Positions 36,805 through 45,819 are shown, numbered from the stretch's first letter. The stretch: 64,000 nucleotides of DNA from Sulfurimicrobium sp963779055 (GCA_963779055.1 CAVZWN010000004.1:496001-560000); one strand, 5' to 3'. Translations and numbers: made by a program. The notes: a model not told the origin generated them from the sequence alone.

Positions 36805-37260
36805 TCAGGCACCGCCCGAATCTCGCAAGGTAATGTCACATTTCGGCCCCACCAGAACTTTCTGCAAACCCAGTTTCTTATCCAGATTCAGCACCAGAGG
36901 CCCATTGATATTAGCACTGACGTCGCTGCGGGGACCTGTCGCTTCATGAGCAGCCCCAAGAGGTTTGTAAACCATCAGCAGCACTGCCAGTTCTGCTGCG
37001 CTGTCCGCCTGCAAGAGGGCCATATCCTCATCCGACAGGGTAAATTCATAATTCAAGCCGTACAGCGCCGGATCAACGATCGAAAACGCAACGGCCGGAT
37101 CCTCCAGAGACTGCAGATAAAACACGACGGGTCCGGACTTGTCTTCATGCAATAGCTGAAAACGCTTGCAGCCCTCGAACCCTGTCAGGCCGTGCGGGAA
37201 AATCAGAATGGTATCTGGATTGATTTCCAGTTCACCAAAGCCGGTCGTATTGATTTTCAT
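36805..37260 (-). CDS. fliW: Flagellar assembly factor FliW
   Basis: FliW is a cytoplasmic protein that binds flagellin and, where studied, relieves CsrA repression of flagellin translation. The start is the ATG at 37260 (MKINTTGFGELEINPDTILI) after CAGGGAGTCC; 151 residues. Diagnostic segments: FPHGLTGFEGCKRFQLLHED, FYLQSLEDPAVAFSIVDPAL, DEDMALL and ANINGPLVLNLDKKLGLQKV. It follows hemN by 13 bases, so they are probably co-transcribed. No csrA, flagellin or other flagellar gene is nearby, so the partner must be elsewhere. Confidence 0.9.
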   Translation of the reverse strand: MKINTTGFGELEINPDTILIFPHGLTGFEGCKRFQLLHEDKSGPVVFYLQSLEDPAVAFSIVDPALYGLNYEFTLSDEDMALLQADSAAELAVLLMVYKPLGAAHEATGPRSDVSANINGPLVLNLDKKLGLQKVLVGPKCDITLRDSGGA

Positions 37261-37273
37261 CTGGACTCCCTGT

Positions 37274-38647
37274 TTATAAGGTCTTGGAATAGCGGGGTTT
37301 TGATTCGGTCGTTTGCTGGCGCAAATAGGCGTCGAACGGCATGGCAATATTGCGCAGGAAAATCCGTCCGGTTTCCGTGACCCGGATGACTCCTGGCTCC
37401 AGCGTGATCAGGCCATCCGCAGCGAGATCCTTGAGGTCATTCAGGGCATCGGCGAAGAAAACATCGAAATCAACGCCCCATTGCTGGCCGAATTTTGCCT
37501 TGTCCAGTTCCAGGTCGCACATGATGCCGCTGATCGTTTCACGGCGGATCATGTCATCGTGTGAAATTCGCAGGCCACGTTCCGTTGCCAGCCCGCCAGA
37601 GGCGATGCGGCGCTGGTACTCGGCCAGATTCTTGGCGTTCTGCACATACACTTCCGCAGTCTGGCTGATGGCGGATACGCCGAAGGCATAGATATCGCAA
37701 TCCTTGTGCGTGGTATAGCCCTGGAAATTGCGGTACAGGGTCTTGCTTTGCTGCGCCTGCACGATTTCGTCATCGGCCTTGGCAAAGTGGTCCATGCCGA
37801 TATAGACATAGCCCGCATCCGCCAACCGCTCCATCATCAGTTTCTGCAAAGCCAGCTTGGCCGGGAGATCGGGCAGGTCGCTTTCGATGATCAGCTTCTG
37901 GTGCTTTTTCATCCACGGCACATGGGCATAATTGAACACTGCCAGGCGGTCCGGCCCGAGGGCCAGTATTTTGTCCAGCGTCGGGGAAAAGCTCTCTACA
38001 GTCTGATGCGGCAAGCCCACCATCAGGTCAATATTGATACTGTTGAAGCCTGCCTCGCGCAACCAGCCATAAACCTGAAGGATCAGCGATTCCGGCTGTA
38101 CACGGTTGACTGCTTGCTGCACTTTGTCATCAAGGTCCTGCACACCCATGCTGACGCGGTTGAAGCCCGATTCGGCCAGTGCGGCAATATGCTCGCGGCT
38201 CAATTCTCGCGGGTCCAGCTCGCAGCTGATTTCGGCATCCGGGGCGATCCTGAAGCGCGAGGCCAGATGCTGAAACAGGCGCCGGATATCGGCTGGCTTC
38301 AGGAATGTGGGGGTCCCGCCGCCCCAGTGCACCTGGCGGGCCATGCGTCCGGGGGAAATCAGCGCGGCAGCCCGGTCAATTTCCTCAAACAGATAGCCGA
38401 GGTAAGCGTCCGCCTTACTGTAGTCGTGGGTCGCAACCATGTTGCAACCGCAGTAATAGCACAGGGTATCGCAAAACGGGATATGCACGTAAAGCGACAT
38501 GTCGCGCCCGCTGGCCTGGGTTTGGTTCAGCTCATCCAGCCACTCCTTTTCCCCGAAGGCCTCGGTGAAATAAGGCGCAGTGGGATAAGACGTGTAGCGA
38601 GGACCGGCCTTGCTGTATTTTTCGAGAAGCGAAGTTGCGAGTTCCAT
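37274..38647 (-). CDS. hemN: Oxygen-independent coproporphyrinogen III oxidase
   Basis: HemN is a radical SAM enzyme that makes protoporphyrinogen IX in anaerobic heme synthesis. It has 457 residues. N-terminal YSKAGPRYTSYPTAPYFTEA; cluster motif CDTLCYYCGCN (C-x3-C-x2-C plus the extra Cys typical of HemN); GGGTPTFL; SMGVQDLDDKVQQAVNR; the C-terminal FPF-type ending AMPFDAYLRQQ. Length and motifs indicate true HemN, not the HemW chaperone. It heads a two-gene unit with fliW. The promoter gap holds two palindromes. Confidence 0.96.
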   Translation of the reverse strand: MELATSLLEKYSKAGPRYTSYPTAPYFTEAFGEKEWLDELNQTQASGRDMSLYVHIPFCDTLCYYCGCNMVATHDYSKADAYLGYLFEEIDRAAALISPGRMARQVHWGGGTPTFLKPADIRRLFQHLASRFRIAPDAEISCELDPRELSREHIAALAESGFNRVSMGVQDLDDKVQQAVNRVQPESLILQVYGWLREAGFNSINIDLMVGLPHQTVESFSPTLDKILALGPDRLAVFNYAHVPWMKKHQKLIIESDLPDLPAKLALQKLMMERLADAGYVYIGMDHFAKADDEIVQAQQSKTLYRNFQGYTTHKDCDIYAFGVSAISQTAEVYVQNAKNLAEYQRRIASGGLATERGLRISHDDMIRRETISGIMCDLELDKAKFGQQWGVDFDVFFADALNDLKDLAADGLITLEPGVIRVTETGRIFLRNIAMPFDAYLRQQTTESKPRYSKTL

Positions 38648-38668
38648 GAATTGAGGGCGCCGAATAAG

Positions 38669-38693
38669 GTCCGTGAATTATACCCTCACGGAC
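38669..38693. promoter_or_regulatory. Inverted repeat upstream of hemN
   Basis: A perfect 8-bp inverted repeat GTCCGTGA / TCACGGAC with a 9-base AT-rich spacer, 21 bases before the hemN start. It could be an operator or an mRNA hairpin next to the start. It does not match an FNR box. Confidence 0.4.
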
Positions 38694-38720
38694 AGATTAT
38701 GATAAAAATTCGACCACGTT

Positions 38721-38733
38721 TGAGTTAAACTCA
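38721..38733. promoter_or_regulatory. Short palindrome in the hemN/kinase promoter gap
   Basis: TGAGTT-A-AACTCA is a perfect 6-1-6 palindrome 34 bases before the start of the kinase gene, in an AT-rich stretch suited to a promoter. It is a candidate operator for either divergent gene. No assigned regulator. Confidence 0.35.
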
Positions 38734-38767
38734 GTCCAATTAACAATAAATCCAGATTTCACCAGGC

Positions 38768-41188
38768 ATGAGCAAAACAGGCACTCCTACCACTATCGGA
38801 CGTTTCAAGGTTTTACGCATTCTCGGTGAAGGCGCGCAAAGCGTGGTTTACCTGGCCGAAGATCCTCACCTGCAGCGCGAAGTAGCCATCAAAACGGTAC
38901 ATCTTGCCGGCGGGGAGGACCACCTCTCGCGTACCAGGGCACTGATCGATGAAGCACGCACGGTCAGCAAGCTGCAGCACCCCAATATCGTACCGATTTT
39001 CGAGGCCGGTGAGCATGAGGGCAATCCCTACCTGATATTTGAATTCGTCCAGGGCAGCGACCTCGCCCATCTGATCAAACGGGAAGGCGCACTACCCTCG
39101 CAACGGGCAGTGGAGCTGGCGATACAGATTCTCGATGCAGTCGCTTATGCACACCAGCACAACATCATTCACCGCGATCTCAAGCCCTCGAATATCCTGC
39201 TCAATGCCGAAGGCGTGCCACGTGTCATGGATTTTGGCATCGCCACGCGAATATCAGAAAAAGCCGGAGCGGAAAAAGTGCTGATGCTGTTTGGCACCCC
39301 CGGCTACATGGCGCCAGAGTACATCACCGGCAAGGAAATCAGCCCAAAACTGGACATCTTCGCCAGCGGCATGATTCTGCACCAGATGCTTACGGGCAAA
39401 CCGGCAGTACAGGGCAGCGACCCACGCGACACCCTGCGCCTGATCGTACAGGAACCCATTGCGGCGCCATCTGTCCGCAACAGTCAGGTGGACGAAAAAC
39501 TCGACGACATCGTCCTCAAGGCGTTGGCCAAGGATCCAGCCAGCCGCTATGCCTCTGCCCAGGAGATGAAATCGGCGCTACAGGCCTATCTGACCCCTGA
39601 AGAATCGGCTCCCGTCAGCCCCAGCGCAAACCAGGGCACGCTGGATTTTCTTTTGCGCCGCATGCGCCACAAAAGCGATTTCCCGGCGCTGGCAGAATCC
39701 ATCAGCACGATCAACCGTATCGCTTCCTCCGATACGGAGGGCGTGACCCAGCTCTCCAACGCCATCCTCAAGGACGTTGCGCTCACCAGCAAGCTTCTCA
39801 AGGTGGTGAATGCCGCCTATTACAGCCAGTTCGGCGGCGGTTCCATCAGCACGGTGTCGCGTGCGGTGGTCATTCTTGGCTTCGACACCGTGCGCAATCT
39901 GGCACTTACCCTGATGCTGTTCGACAGCCTGCAGGACAAGGGGCACGCGGCACTGCTCAAGGACGAATTTGTGCGCTCCCTGTATGGCGGCATTATTGCC
40001 AAGGGGCTAGCGCACAAGGTCGGCGTGCGCAACGCCGAGGAAGGCTTCATCTGCGCCCTGTTCCACAACCTGGGCAAGATGCTGTGCATGTTTTACCTGA
40101 TGGAAGAGGTAGAAGAAACCAACCGGGTCATGCAGCAGAAAAACATGACAGAGGAAAATGCCTCGACCTCCGTACTGGGCATGTCCTACAACGACCTTGG
40201 TATTGGGGTTTCCAAAGCATGGAACTTCCCCGAGCAGATATCGCACAGCATGCGCAGCCTGCCGGCTGACAAGATCAAAAAGCCAGCCACCGACTTTGAG
40301 CGCCTCAACGTACTCTCAGCATTTGCTTCCGATATCTGCCGTATGGCCACACAGGAAGAAAGCCAGGAAAAGTCCCGCCAGTTGCTCAAGCTGACGCAGC
40401 GCTTCGGCCTGCCAATGAGCATCAATGAAAGAACCATTCTCGCCACCGCAGAAAGCGCCGCACTCGAGTTCGCCAAGTTCGTCAGTACGCTACAGCTCGA
40501 TTTGCGCCAGAGCAAGCTCGGCAAACAGTTGATCAAGGGTTCAACCATCGCGGAAGGGAGTGCAAAAACCATGGCCACGGCCAGTGGCATGACCGATGCA
40601 ATTCTTGGCGAAGGCACCGAGGCTGAAGACGATCAGACACGCATGATCGAACTGCCAGCAAGCGGATTGCACCAAAATGCACAAGGCATCCTGACCCAGG
40701 GCATTCAGGACATCAGCAACTCTCTGGTGGAAGGACGATCACTCAACGACATCATGCGCATGATCATGGAAACCATGTACACCAGCATCGGCTTTTCGCG
40801 TGTGATTCTATGCCTGAAAGATGCGCGTCAGAACCTGATGGTGGCAAAATCGGGCTTTGGCCCTGACTCAGGCCAGATCGTCAAAAATTTCAAATTCCCT
40901 ATCGCTTTTGCTCCCGATGTCTTTCACGTCAGCCTCAAGAATAATGTGGACATCATCATCGAGGATATCGATGACCCGAAAATCGCGGCGCGCATTCCGG
41001 AGTGGTATCGCAAGGCAGCCCCGGCGCATACCTTCGTGCTGTTTCCGGTCGTGCTAAAGAACAATCCTATCGCCCTGATTTATGCGGACAAACCGAAAGC
41101 CGGAGACATCAAGCTGCCAGAGCAGGAACTGAACCTGTTGCGCGTGCTGCGCAATCAGGCCATTCTGGCGATCAAGTCGCAAACCTAG
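38768..41188 (+). CDS. Ser/Thr protein kinase with HDOD and GAF-like domains
   Basis: This 806-residue soluble signalling protein has three parts. Residues 10-270 are a Hanks-type kinase: GEGAQSVVYLAEDPHLQREV, AIKTV, HRDLKPSNILLNAEG, MDFGIATR and GTPGYMAPEYITG are all intact, so it should be active. Residues about 295-500 form an HDOD domain (FPALAESISTINRIASSDTE, VVNAAYYSQFGG, RAVVILGFDTVRNLALTLML, ALFHNLGKMLCMFYL). Residues about 645-806 resemble GAF (LNDIMRMIMETMYTSIGFSR, VILCLKDARQNLMVAKSGFG, PIALIYADKPKAGD). There is no membrane segment, unlike many bacterial kinases. It stands alone between divergent hemN and a bidirectional terminator. Confidence 0.92.
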   Translation: MSKTGTPTTIGRFKVLRILGEGAQSVVYLAEDPHLQREVAIKTVHLAGGEDHLSRTRALIDEARTVSKLQHPNIVPIFEAGEHEGNPYLIFEFVQGSDLAHLIKREGALPSQRAVELAIQILDAVAYAHQHNIIHRDLKPSNILLNAEGVPRVMDFGIATRISEKAGAEKVLMLFGTPGYMAPEYITGKEISPKLDIFASGMILHQMLTGKPAVQGSDPRDTLRLIVQEPIAAPSVRNSQVDEKLDDIVLKALAKDPASRYASAQEMKSALQAYLTPEESAPVSPSANQGTLDFLLRRMRHKSDFPALAESISTINRIASSDTEGVTQLSNAILKDVALTSKLLKVVNAAYYSQFGGGSISTVSRAVVILGFDTVRNLALTLMLFDSLQDKGHAALLKDEFVRSLYGGIIAKGLAHKVGVRNAEEGFICALFHNLGKMLCMFYLMEEVEETNRVMQQKNMTEENASTSVLGMSYNDLGIGVSKAWNFPEQISHSMRSLPADKIKKPATDFERLNVLSAFASDICRMATQEESQEKSRQLLKLTQRFGLPMSINERTILATAESAALEFAKFVSTLQLDLRQSKLGKQLIKGSTIAEGSAKTMATASGMTDAILGEGTEAEDDQTRMIELPASGLHQNAQGILTQGIQDISNSLVEGRSLNDIMRMIMETMYTSIGFSRVILCLKDARQNLMVAKSGFGPDSGQIVKNFKFPIAFAPDVFHVSLKNNVDIIIEDIDDPKIAARIPEWYRKAAPAHTFVLFPVVLKNNPIALIYADKPKAGDIKLPEQELNLLRVLRNQAILAIKSQT

Positions 41189-41198
41189 CCAAATAATG

Positions 41199-41237
41199 CC
41201 CAATAAAAAAGGCGCCACAGGCGCCTTTTTTATTGGG
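41199..41237. terminator. Bidirectional rho-independent terminator
   Basis: A perfect 17-bp stem, CCCAATAAAAAAGGCGC / GCGCCTTTTTTATTGGG, with loop CACAG. It has T-runs on both strands, between the stop of the kinase gene and the end of efp, and so serves both convergent genes. Confidence 0.92.
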
Positions 41238-41249
41238 CAGAGCGTTAGA

Positions 41250-41810
41250 TCAACCGGTAATGCGACGCTTGTATTCCGCGGTACGGGTGTCAATCTCGAT
41301 CTTGTCACCGATTTCAACGAAGGCTGCCACCGGCAACTCGAAACCGGTACTGAGTTTGGCCGTCTTCATGACCTTTCCAGAGGTATCGCCACGTGCCACA
41401 GGCTCGGTGTAGATCACTTCACGCACCACGGTCGTAGGCAGCTCCACGGAAATGGCCTTGCCGTTGTAGAACACCACCTCGCACGTCATGCCATCTTCCA
41501 GATAGTTGAGCGCGTCACCCATGTTTTCGCCTTCGACTTCGTACTGGTTGTACTCACCATCCATGAATACGTACATCGGGTCGGCAAAATAGGAATAGGT
41601 GACTTCCTTGCGTTCCAGTGCCACGGTCTCGAACTTGTCGTCGGCGCGGAATACGCTCTCGCCGGGAGAACCGGAAAGCAGGTTCTTGTATTTCATCTTG
41701 ACCACCGAGGCATTGCGGCCGGATTTGGTGTAATCGGCCTTCAGTACGACCATGGGATCGTTGCCGATCATGAAGACGTTGCCTGCGCGAAGTTCCTGTG
41801 CGGTTTTCAT
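41250..41810 (-). CDS. efp: Elongation factor P, arginine (EarP-modified) type
   Basis: EF-P helps ribosomes pass polyproline stretches. It has 186 residues. The modification loop is DYTKSGRNASVVKMKYKNL: the tip residue is Arg32, not the Lys34-type residue of enterobacterial EF-P. Arg32 is the form known to be rhamnosylated by EarP. Other landmarks are YSYFADPMYVFMDGEYNQYE, NYLEDGMTCEV and the C-terminal SSTGF-like KLSTGFELPVAAFVEIGDKI. The gene for EarP lies 45 bases upstream on the same strand. Confidence 0.97.
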   Translation of the reverse strand: MKTAQELRAGNVFMIGNDPMVVLKADYTKSGRNASVVKMKYKNLLSGSPGESVFRADDKFETVALERKEVTYSYFADPMYVFMDGEYNQYEVEGENMGDALNYLEDGMTCEVVFYNGKAISVELPTTVVREVIYTEPVARGDTSGKVMKTAKLSTGFELPVAAFVEIGDKIEIDTRTAEYKRRITG

Positions 41811-41855
41811 AATACTTGTCCTACGACTAAAAAATGGCTGGAGAAAAACCGGGGA

Positions 41856-43001
41856 TTATAACCTTTTATTGCAGAATTGCACCAGATTTGCCGTCAGCCC
41901 GCTCTGGTCCAACAGGTTTCCTGCCCAGTGGCAGGCATGCTGCTCCAGCACCAATCGATGCTGCCAGAAGCCATGCCAGGCCTCGCCCGCACCGCTTCCC
42001 TTATTCCACGCTTCCCAGAAAGCGCGCACTCCGGATGCCGCGTCTACAGGCAAGGCCGCACAGTAGTCATCGAGAAAGGCCTGCAGTTTCACCCAGTGCG
42101 CGCCCTCCTGCTGGGGATAAATGTGCCATACGAAAGGCAGTGCCGCCCATTGCGCCCGCACGAAAGAATCTTCACCGCGCACAAAATTGCAATCACAGGC
42201 CCACAGGAACTCGTCATAGCGCAGCTGATTCATGAAAGGCAATACATGTATAGCCAGACTGCCGCGGACATGCACGCTGCCGCGATCCAGTTCGCTCAGG
42301 CCAAGAAAATTTGCCACGCCCGCCACCAGCCGCCCCTCAGGCACCAGGCAAGTCACCGGGGTAGAAGATGCGCACCACACCGCCAGCAATCCAGCCAAAG
42401 ACGGATTTTCATAGCCGAACAGAGAGATGCGGCATTCTCCGGGTCTAGGCGGCGGCAACCCGATGGACTGCCAGAAAGCCCGCTTGCACTCCGGGCTACC
42501 CTGAAATGCGCGGCGCTGCCGTTCCAGCCCGCTTTCGGCCAGCAAACCGCCGGTTTCCTGCGTAAATCCGGGAAAAAAGAAATATTTGAGTAAAGGCAGG
42601 CGTGGGTGCGGAGAACTCAAACCGTGATAATCGCCGACCCATTTTTCCGCGCTGAGGTATTCCAGATTGATCCATACCGGCTGACGGGGGCGTTCTGCCA
42701 TGGCGTCGATATAGCCGGGAGGCAAGGCACAGCCAAACGCTTCGATCACCACTTCGGCAGGCTCCACCACGGGGAAAGGCGACGGCCAGTGCCGCACCTC
42801 GACGCCCGCAATCCGTTGCGATTCAAGGCAGGAAGAAGTTTCGGGCAATATCCGCTGCAAGCTGGGAAGATCATCAACCCACAGCCGGACATCGAGGCCA
42901 TGCTCGACAGCAAGCTGCCGGGCCAGCCGCCAACTCACGCCGATATCGCCGTAGTTATCCACTACAGCGCAGAAAATATCCCAGCGCTGGCCGCGAACCA
43001 T
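41856..43001 (-). CDS. earP: EF-P arginine rhamnosyltransferase EarP
   Basis: EarP transfers rhamnose from dTDP-rhamnose to Arg32 of EF-P. It has 381 residues (formerly DUF2331). The N-terminal catalytic motif DIFCAVVDNYGDIGVSWRLA holds the two conserved Asp residues (Asp15 and Asp19 here). The nucleotide-sugar side has SLFGYENPSLAGLL, then HVLPFMNQLRYDEFLWACDC and NFVRGEDSFVRAQWAALPFV with the conserved Glu. The fold is a GT-B glycosyltransferase. It pairs with efp directly downstream, and the Arg-type EF-P confirms the match between enzyme and substrate. Confidence 0.95.
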   Translation of the reverse strand: MVRGQRWDIFCAVVDNYGDIGVSWRLARQLAVEHGLDVRLWVDDLPSLQRILPETSSCLESQRIAGVEVRHWPSPFPVVEPAEVVIEAFGCALPPGYIDAMAERPRQPVWINLEYLSAEKWVGDYHGLSSPHPRLPLLKYFFFPGFTQETGGLLAESGLERQRRAFQGSPECKRAFWQSIGLPPPRPGECRISLFGYENPSLAGLLAVWCASSTPVTCLVPEGRLVAGVANFLGLSELDRGSVHVRGSLAIHVLPFMNQLRYDEFLWACDCNFVRGEDSFVRAQWAALPFVWHIYPQQEGAHWVKLQAFLDDYCAALPVDAASGVRAFWEAWNKGSGAGEAWHGFWQHRLVLEQHACHWAGNLLDQSGLTANLVQFCNKRL

Positions 43002-43022
43002 GATCAGAAACTTTGAAGCAGG

Positions 43023-45278
43023 TTAAATCGCTTTTTCCAGCTCTTCATCGAAGCTGAGACGCACGGCATCACCATCCATATCCACAATAACGTGACCGCC
43101 ATTGACCAGCCGGCCAAACAGCAACTCGTCTGCCAGTGCGCGCCGGATAGTGTCCTGAATCAGTCGCGCCATGGGACGTGCACCCATGAGCGGATCGAAG
43201 CCGTGTTTGGCAAGATATGCTTTCAGCGCATCGGTAAACGTCGCTTCCACTTTCTTTTCGTGCAACTGCTCTTCGAGTTGCATCAGGAACTTGTCGACTA
43301 CGCGCAGAATCACTTCCTGATCCAGCGACTGGAAGGAAATGGTGGCATCCAGCCGGTTGCGGAACTCGGGCGTGAACAGCCGCTTGATCTCCGCCATCTC
43401 GTCACCCGCCGCCTTGTTTTGCGCGAAACCGATGCTGCCCTTGCCGAGCTGTTCCGCGCCGGCGTTGGTGGTCATGATAATGATGACATTGCGGAAATCC
43501 GCCTTGCGTCCGTTATTGTCGGTCAGCGTGCCGTGATCCATGACCTGCAGCAGGATATTGAAAATATCCGGATGGGCTTTCTCGATTTCGTCCAGCAGCA
43601 GCACGCAGTAGGGGTGCTTGGTGATCTGCTCGGTCATCAGCCCGCCCTGCTCGAAGCCGACATAGCCCGGCGGCGCGCCGATCAGGCGTGATACCGCATG
43701 CCGTTCCATGTATTCGGACATATCGAAGCGGATCAGCTCGATTCCCATGATATAGGCCAGCTGGCGTGCGACCTCGGTCTTGCCGACCCCGGTAGGCCCG
43801 GAAAACAGGAAGGAACCGATGGGCTTCTGTGGACTGCCCAGGCCGCTGCGTGCCATCTTGATTGCCGATGACAGGGCTTCGATGGCCTTGCCCTGGCCGA
43901 ACACCACGGCCCTGAGATCGCGCTCCAGCGTTTTGAGTGCCGAACGGTCGTCGCTGGACACATTCTTGGGCGGGATGCGCGCAATCTTGGCGATGATTTC
44001 CTCGATTTCCTTGATGGAAATGGTTTTCTTCTGCTTGGATTTTGGCAGGATGCGCTGCGCTGCGCCCGCTTCGTCAATCACGTCGATTGCCTTGTCCGGC
44101 AGGTGACGATCATTGATGTAGCGCGCCGAAAGCTCCGCCGCCAAAGTCAGGGCCGCAGCGGTGTATTTCACGCCATGGTGCGCTTCGAAGCGGGATTTGA
44201 GGCCGCGCAGAATCTCCACGGTTTCGGCCACGGATGGCTCGGGCACATCGATTTTCTGGAAGCGCCGCGACAATGCATGATCTTTCTCAAAAATCCCACG
44301 GTACTCGTTATAGGTCGTGGCACCAATACATTTCAGCGCTCCGGAACTCAACACCGGCTTGAGCAGATTGGAGGCATCCAGGGTGCCGCCGGAAGCCGCT
44401 CCTGCGCCGATCAGGGTATGGATCTCATCTACGAACAGGATGGCATGTGCATCCTCGGTCAGCTGTTTCAATACTGCCTTGAGGCGCTGCTCGAAATCAC
44501 CGCGATATTTGGTGCCCGCCAGCAGGGCGCCCATATCGAGGGCGTACACGGTACTTTTCGCCAGCACATCCGGCACTTCACCCTCCACGATGCGCCGGGC
44601 CAGACCCTCGGCGATCGCGGTCTTGCCTACCCCCGCCTCGCCTACCAGGAGCGGATTGTTCTTGCGGCGGCGGCACAGGGTCTGTACTACCCGTTCCAGT
44701 TCCAGATCACGCCCGATCAGCGGATCGATCTTGCCTGCCAGCGCCTGCACGTTGAGATTCTGGGTGTAACTGTCCAGCGCCGATGCGGGCGCCGCTTCCT
44801 GCTCGGCTTCCTGCTCCTGCTCCTGGCGGGGCGCAGCACCTTCCTGAACCTTGCTGATACCGTGCGAAATAAAGTTCACCACATCCAGACGGCTGATCCC
44901 CTGCTGCTGCAGAAAATACACGGCATGGGAGTCCTTTTCACCGAACATGGCCACCAGCACGTTGGCACCGGTCACTTCCTTCTTGCCGGACGACTGCACA
45001 TGCAGAATCGCACGCTGGATCACGCGCTGGAATCCCAGTGTAGGCTGGGTATCGACCTCTTCAGAACCTGCCACCATGGGCGTGTGCTCTGCCACAAAGT
45101 CGGCAAGCTGCTGACGCAATTCATCCAGATTTACCGCGCAGGCACGCAGCACCTGGGCAGCGGTAGGGTTATCCAGCATGGCGAGCAACAGGTGCTCCAC
45201 GGATATGAATTCGTGACGCTTTTGCCGCGCTTCGATGAACGCCATGTGCAGAGAGACTTCCAGTTCCTGGGCTATCAT
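43023..45278 (-). CDS. clpA: ATP-dependent Clp protease ATP-binding subunit ClpA
   Basis: ClpA is the AAA+ unfoldase that feeds substrates to ClpP. It has 751 residues. N-domain MIAQELEVSLHMAFIEARQK; first AAA+ module with Walker A VGEAGVGKTAIAEGLARRIV and Walker B ILFVDEIHTLIGAGAASG; second module with FSGPTGVGKTEVARQLAYIM and VLLLDEIEKAHPDIFNILLQ. A Glu/Ala/Gln-rich linker (APRQEQEQEAEQEAAPA) follows the N-domain. It starts one base after the clpS stop, so adaptor and unfoldase are made together. ClpP is not in the window. Confidence 0.97.
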   Translation of the reverse strand: MIAQELEVSLHMAFIEARQKRHEFISVEHLLLAMLDNPTAAQVLRACAVNLDELRQQLADFVAEHTPMVAGSEEVDTQPTLGFQRVIQRAILHVQSSGKKEVTGANVLVAMFGEKDSHAVYFLQQQGISRLDVVNFISHGISKVQEGAAPRQEQEQEAEQEAAPASALDSYTQNLNVQALAGKIDPLIGRDLELERVVQTLCRRRKNNPLLVGEAGVGKTAIAEGLARRIVEGEVPDVLAKSTVYALDMGALLAGTKYRGDFEQRLKAVLKQLTEDAHAILFVDEIHTLIGAGAASGGTLDASNLLKPVLSSGALKCIGATTYNEYRGIFEKDHALSRRFQKIDVPEPSVAETVEILRGLKSRFEAHHGVKYTAAALTLAAELSARYINDRHLPDKAIDVIDEAGAAQRILPKSKQKKTISIKEIEEIIAKIARIPPKNVSSDDRSALKTLERDLRAVVFGQGKAIEALSSAIKMARSGLGSPQKPIGSFLFSGPTGVGKTEVARQLAYIMGIELIRFDMSEYMERHAVSRLIGAPPGYVGFEQGGLMTEQITKHPYCVLLLDEIEKAHPDIFNILLQVMDHGTLTDNNGRKADFRNVIIIMTTNAGAEQLGKGSIGFAQNKAAGDEMAEIKRLFTPEFRNRLDATISFQSLDQEVILRVVDKFLMQLEEQLHEKKVEATFTDALKAYLAKHGFDPLMGARPMARLIQDTIRRALADELLFGRLVNGGHVIVDMDGDAVRLSFDEELEKAI

Positions 45279-45279
45279 T

Positions 45280-45597
45280 TCACGACTCCTCCATCACGCA
45301 CTGAAGCGGATGCTGATGCTCATTGGCAAACGCCACGACCTGATCCACTTTGGTTGCTGCAATATCTTTGGGGTAAACGCCGCATACGCCACGCCCTTCC
45401 CTGTGCACTTTGAGCATAATCTCCGTCGCCTGTTCACGGTTCCTGGAAAAAAATTGCTGCAAGATGATCACTACAAACTCCATCGGAGTGTAGTCGTCAT
45501 TCAGCAGGATCACCTTGAACATCGGCGGCGGCTTGACCTTGCTTTGCTGCCTTTCAACAACGGTACTTTCTCGAAACTTGCCGGGCATATTCTTCAC
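45280..45597 (-). CDS. clpS: ClpA adaptor protein ClpS
   Basis: ClpS is the N-end-rule adaptor that delivers proteins with destabilising N-termini to ClpAP. It has 105 residues. A flexible N-terminal tail (MKNMPGKFRESTVVERQQSK) precedes the core VILLNDDYTPMEFVVIILQQ, where Asp-Asp-Tyr-Thr-Pro-Met forms the N-degron pocket, and then MLKVHREGRGVCGVYPKDIA with His66-type residue. Divergent from the cold shock gene. Confidence 0.96.
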   Translation of the reverse strand: MKNMPGKFRESTVVERQQSKVKPPPMFKVILLNDDYTPMEFVVIILQQFFSRNREQATEIMLKVHREGRGVCGVYPKDIAATKVDQVVAFANEHQHPLQCVMEES

Positions 45598-45680
45598 ACT
45601 CTCTCAATGTAATCAATTGTGACGCTAATAGGGAATTTTTCAAGTGCAGGCAATGATATTTGCCTGGTATACGAAAATGC

Positions 45681-45709
45681 TTGACTTGCTGTCATATAGG
45701 ACGTAAAAA
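45681..45709 (+). promoter_or_regulatory. Candidate promoter of the cold shock gene
   Basis: TTGACT (45681-45686), a 17-base spacer and TAAAAA (45704-45709). A start just downstream would give a leader of about 100 bases before the ATG at 45820, a typical length for cold shock genes with structured leaders. Confidence 0.4.
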
Positions 45710-45819
45710 GACGGCTGTGTTTGGTTTCAAGTATTCTGCTGTGCCGGTTTGGCCGTTTGCGGTCTTGAATTTCAAACATGCTTTGGGTTTGAGCCCGTAA
45801 TTTTTAAAGGAAGTATGTA

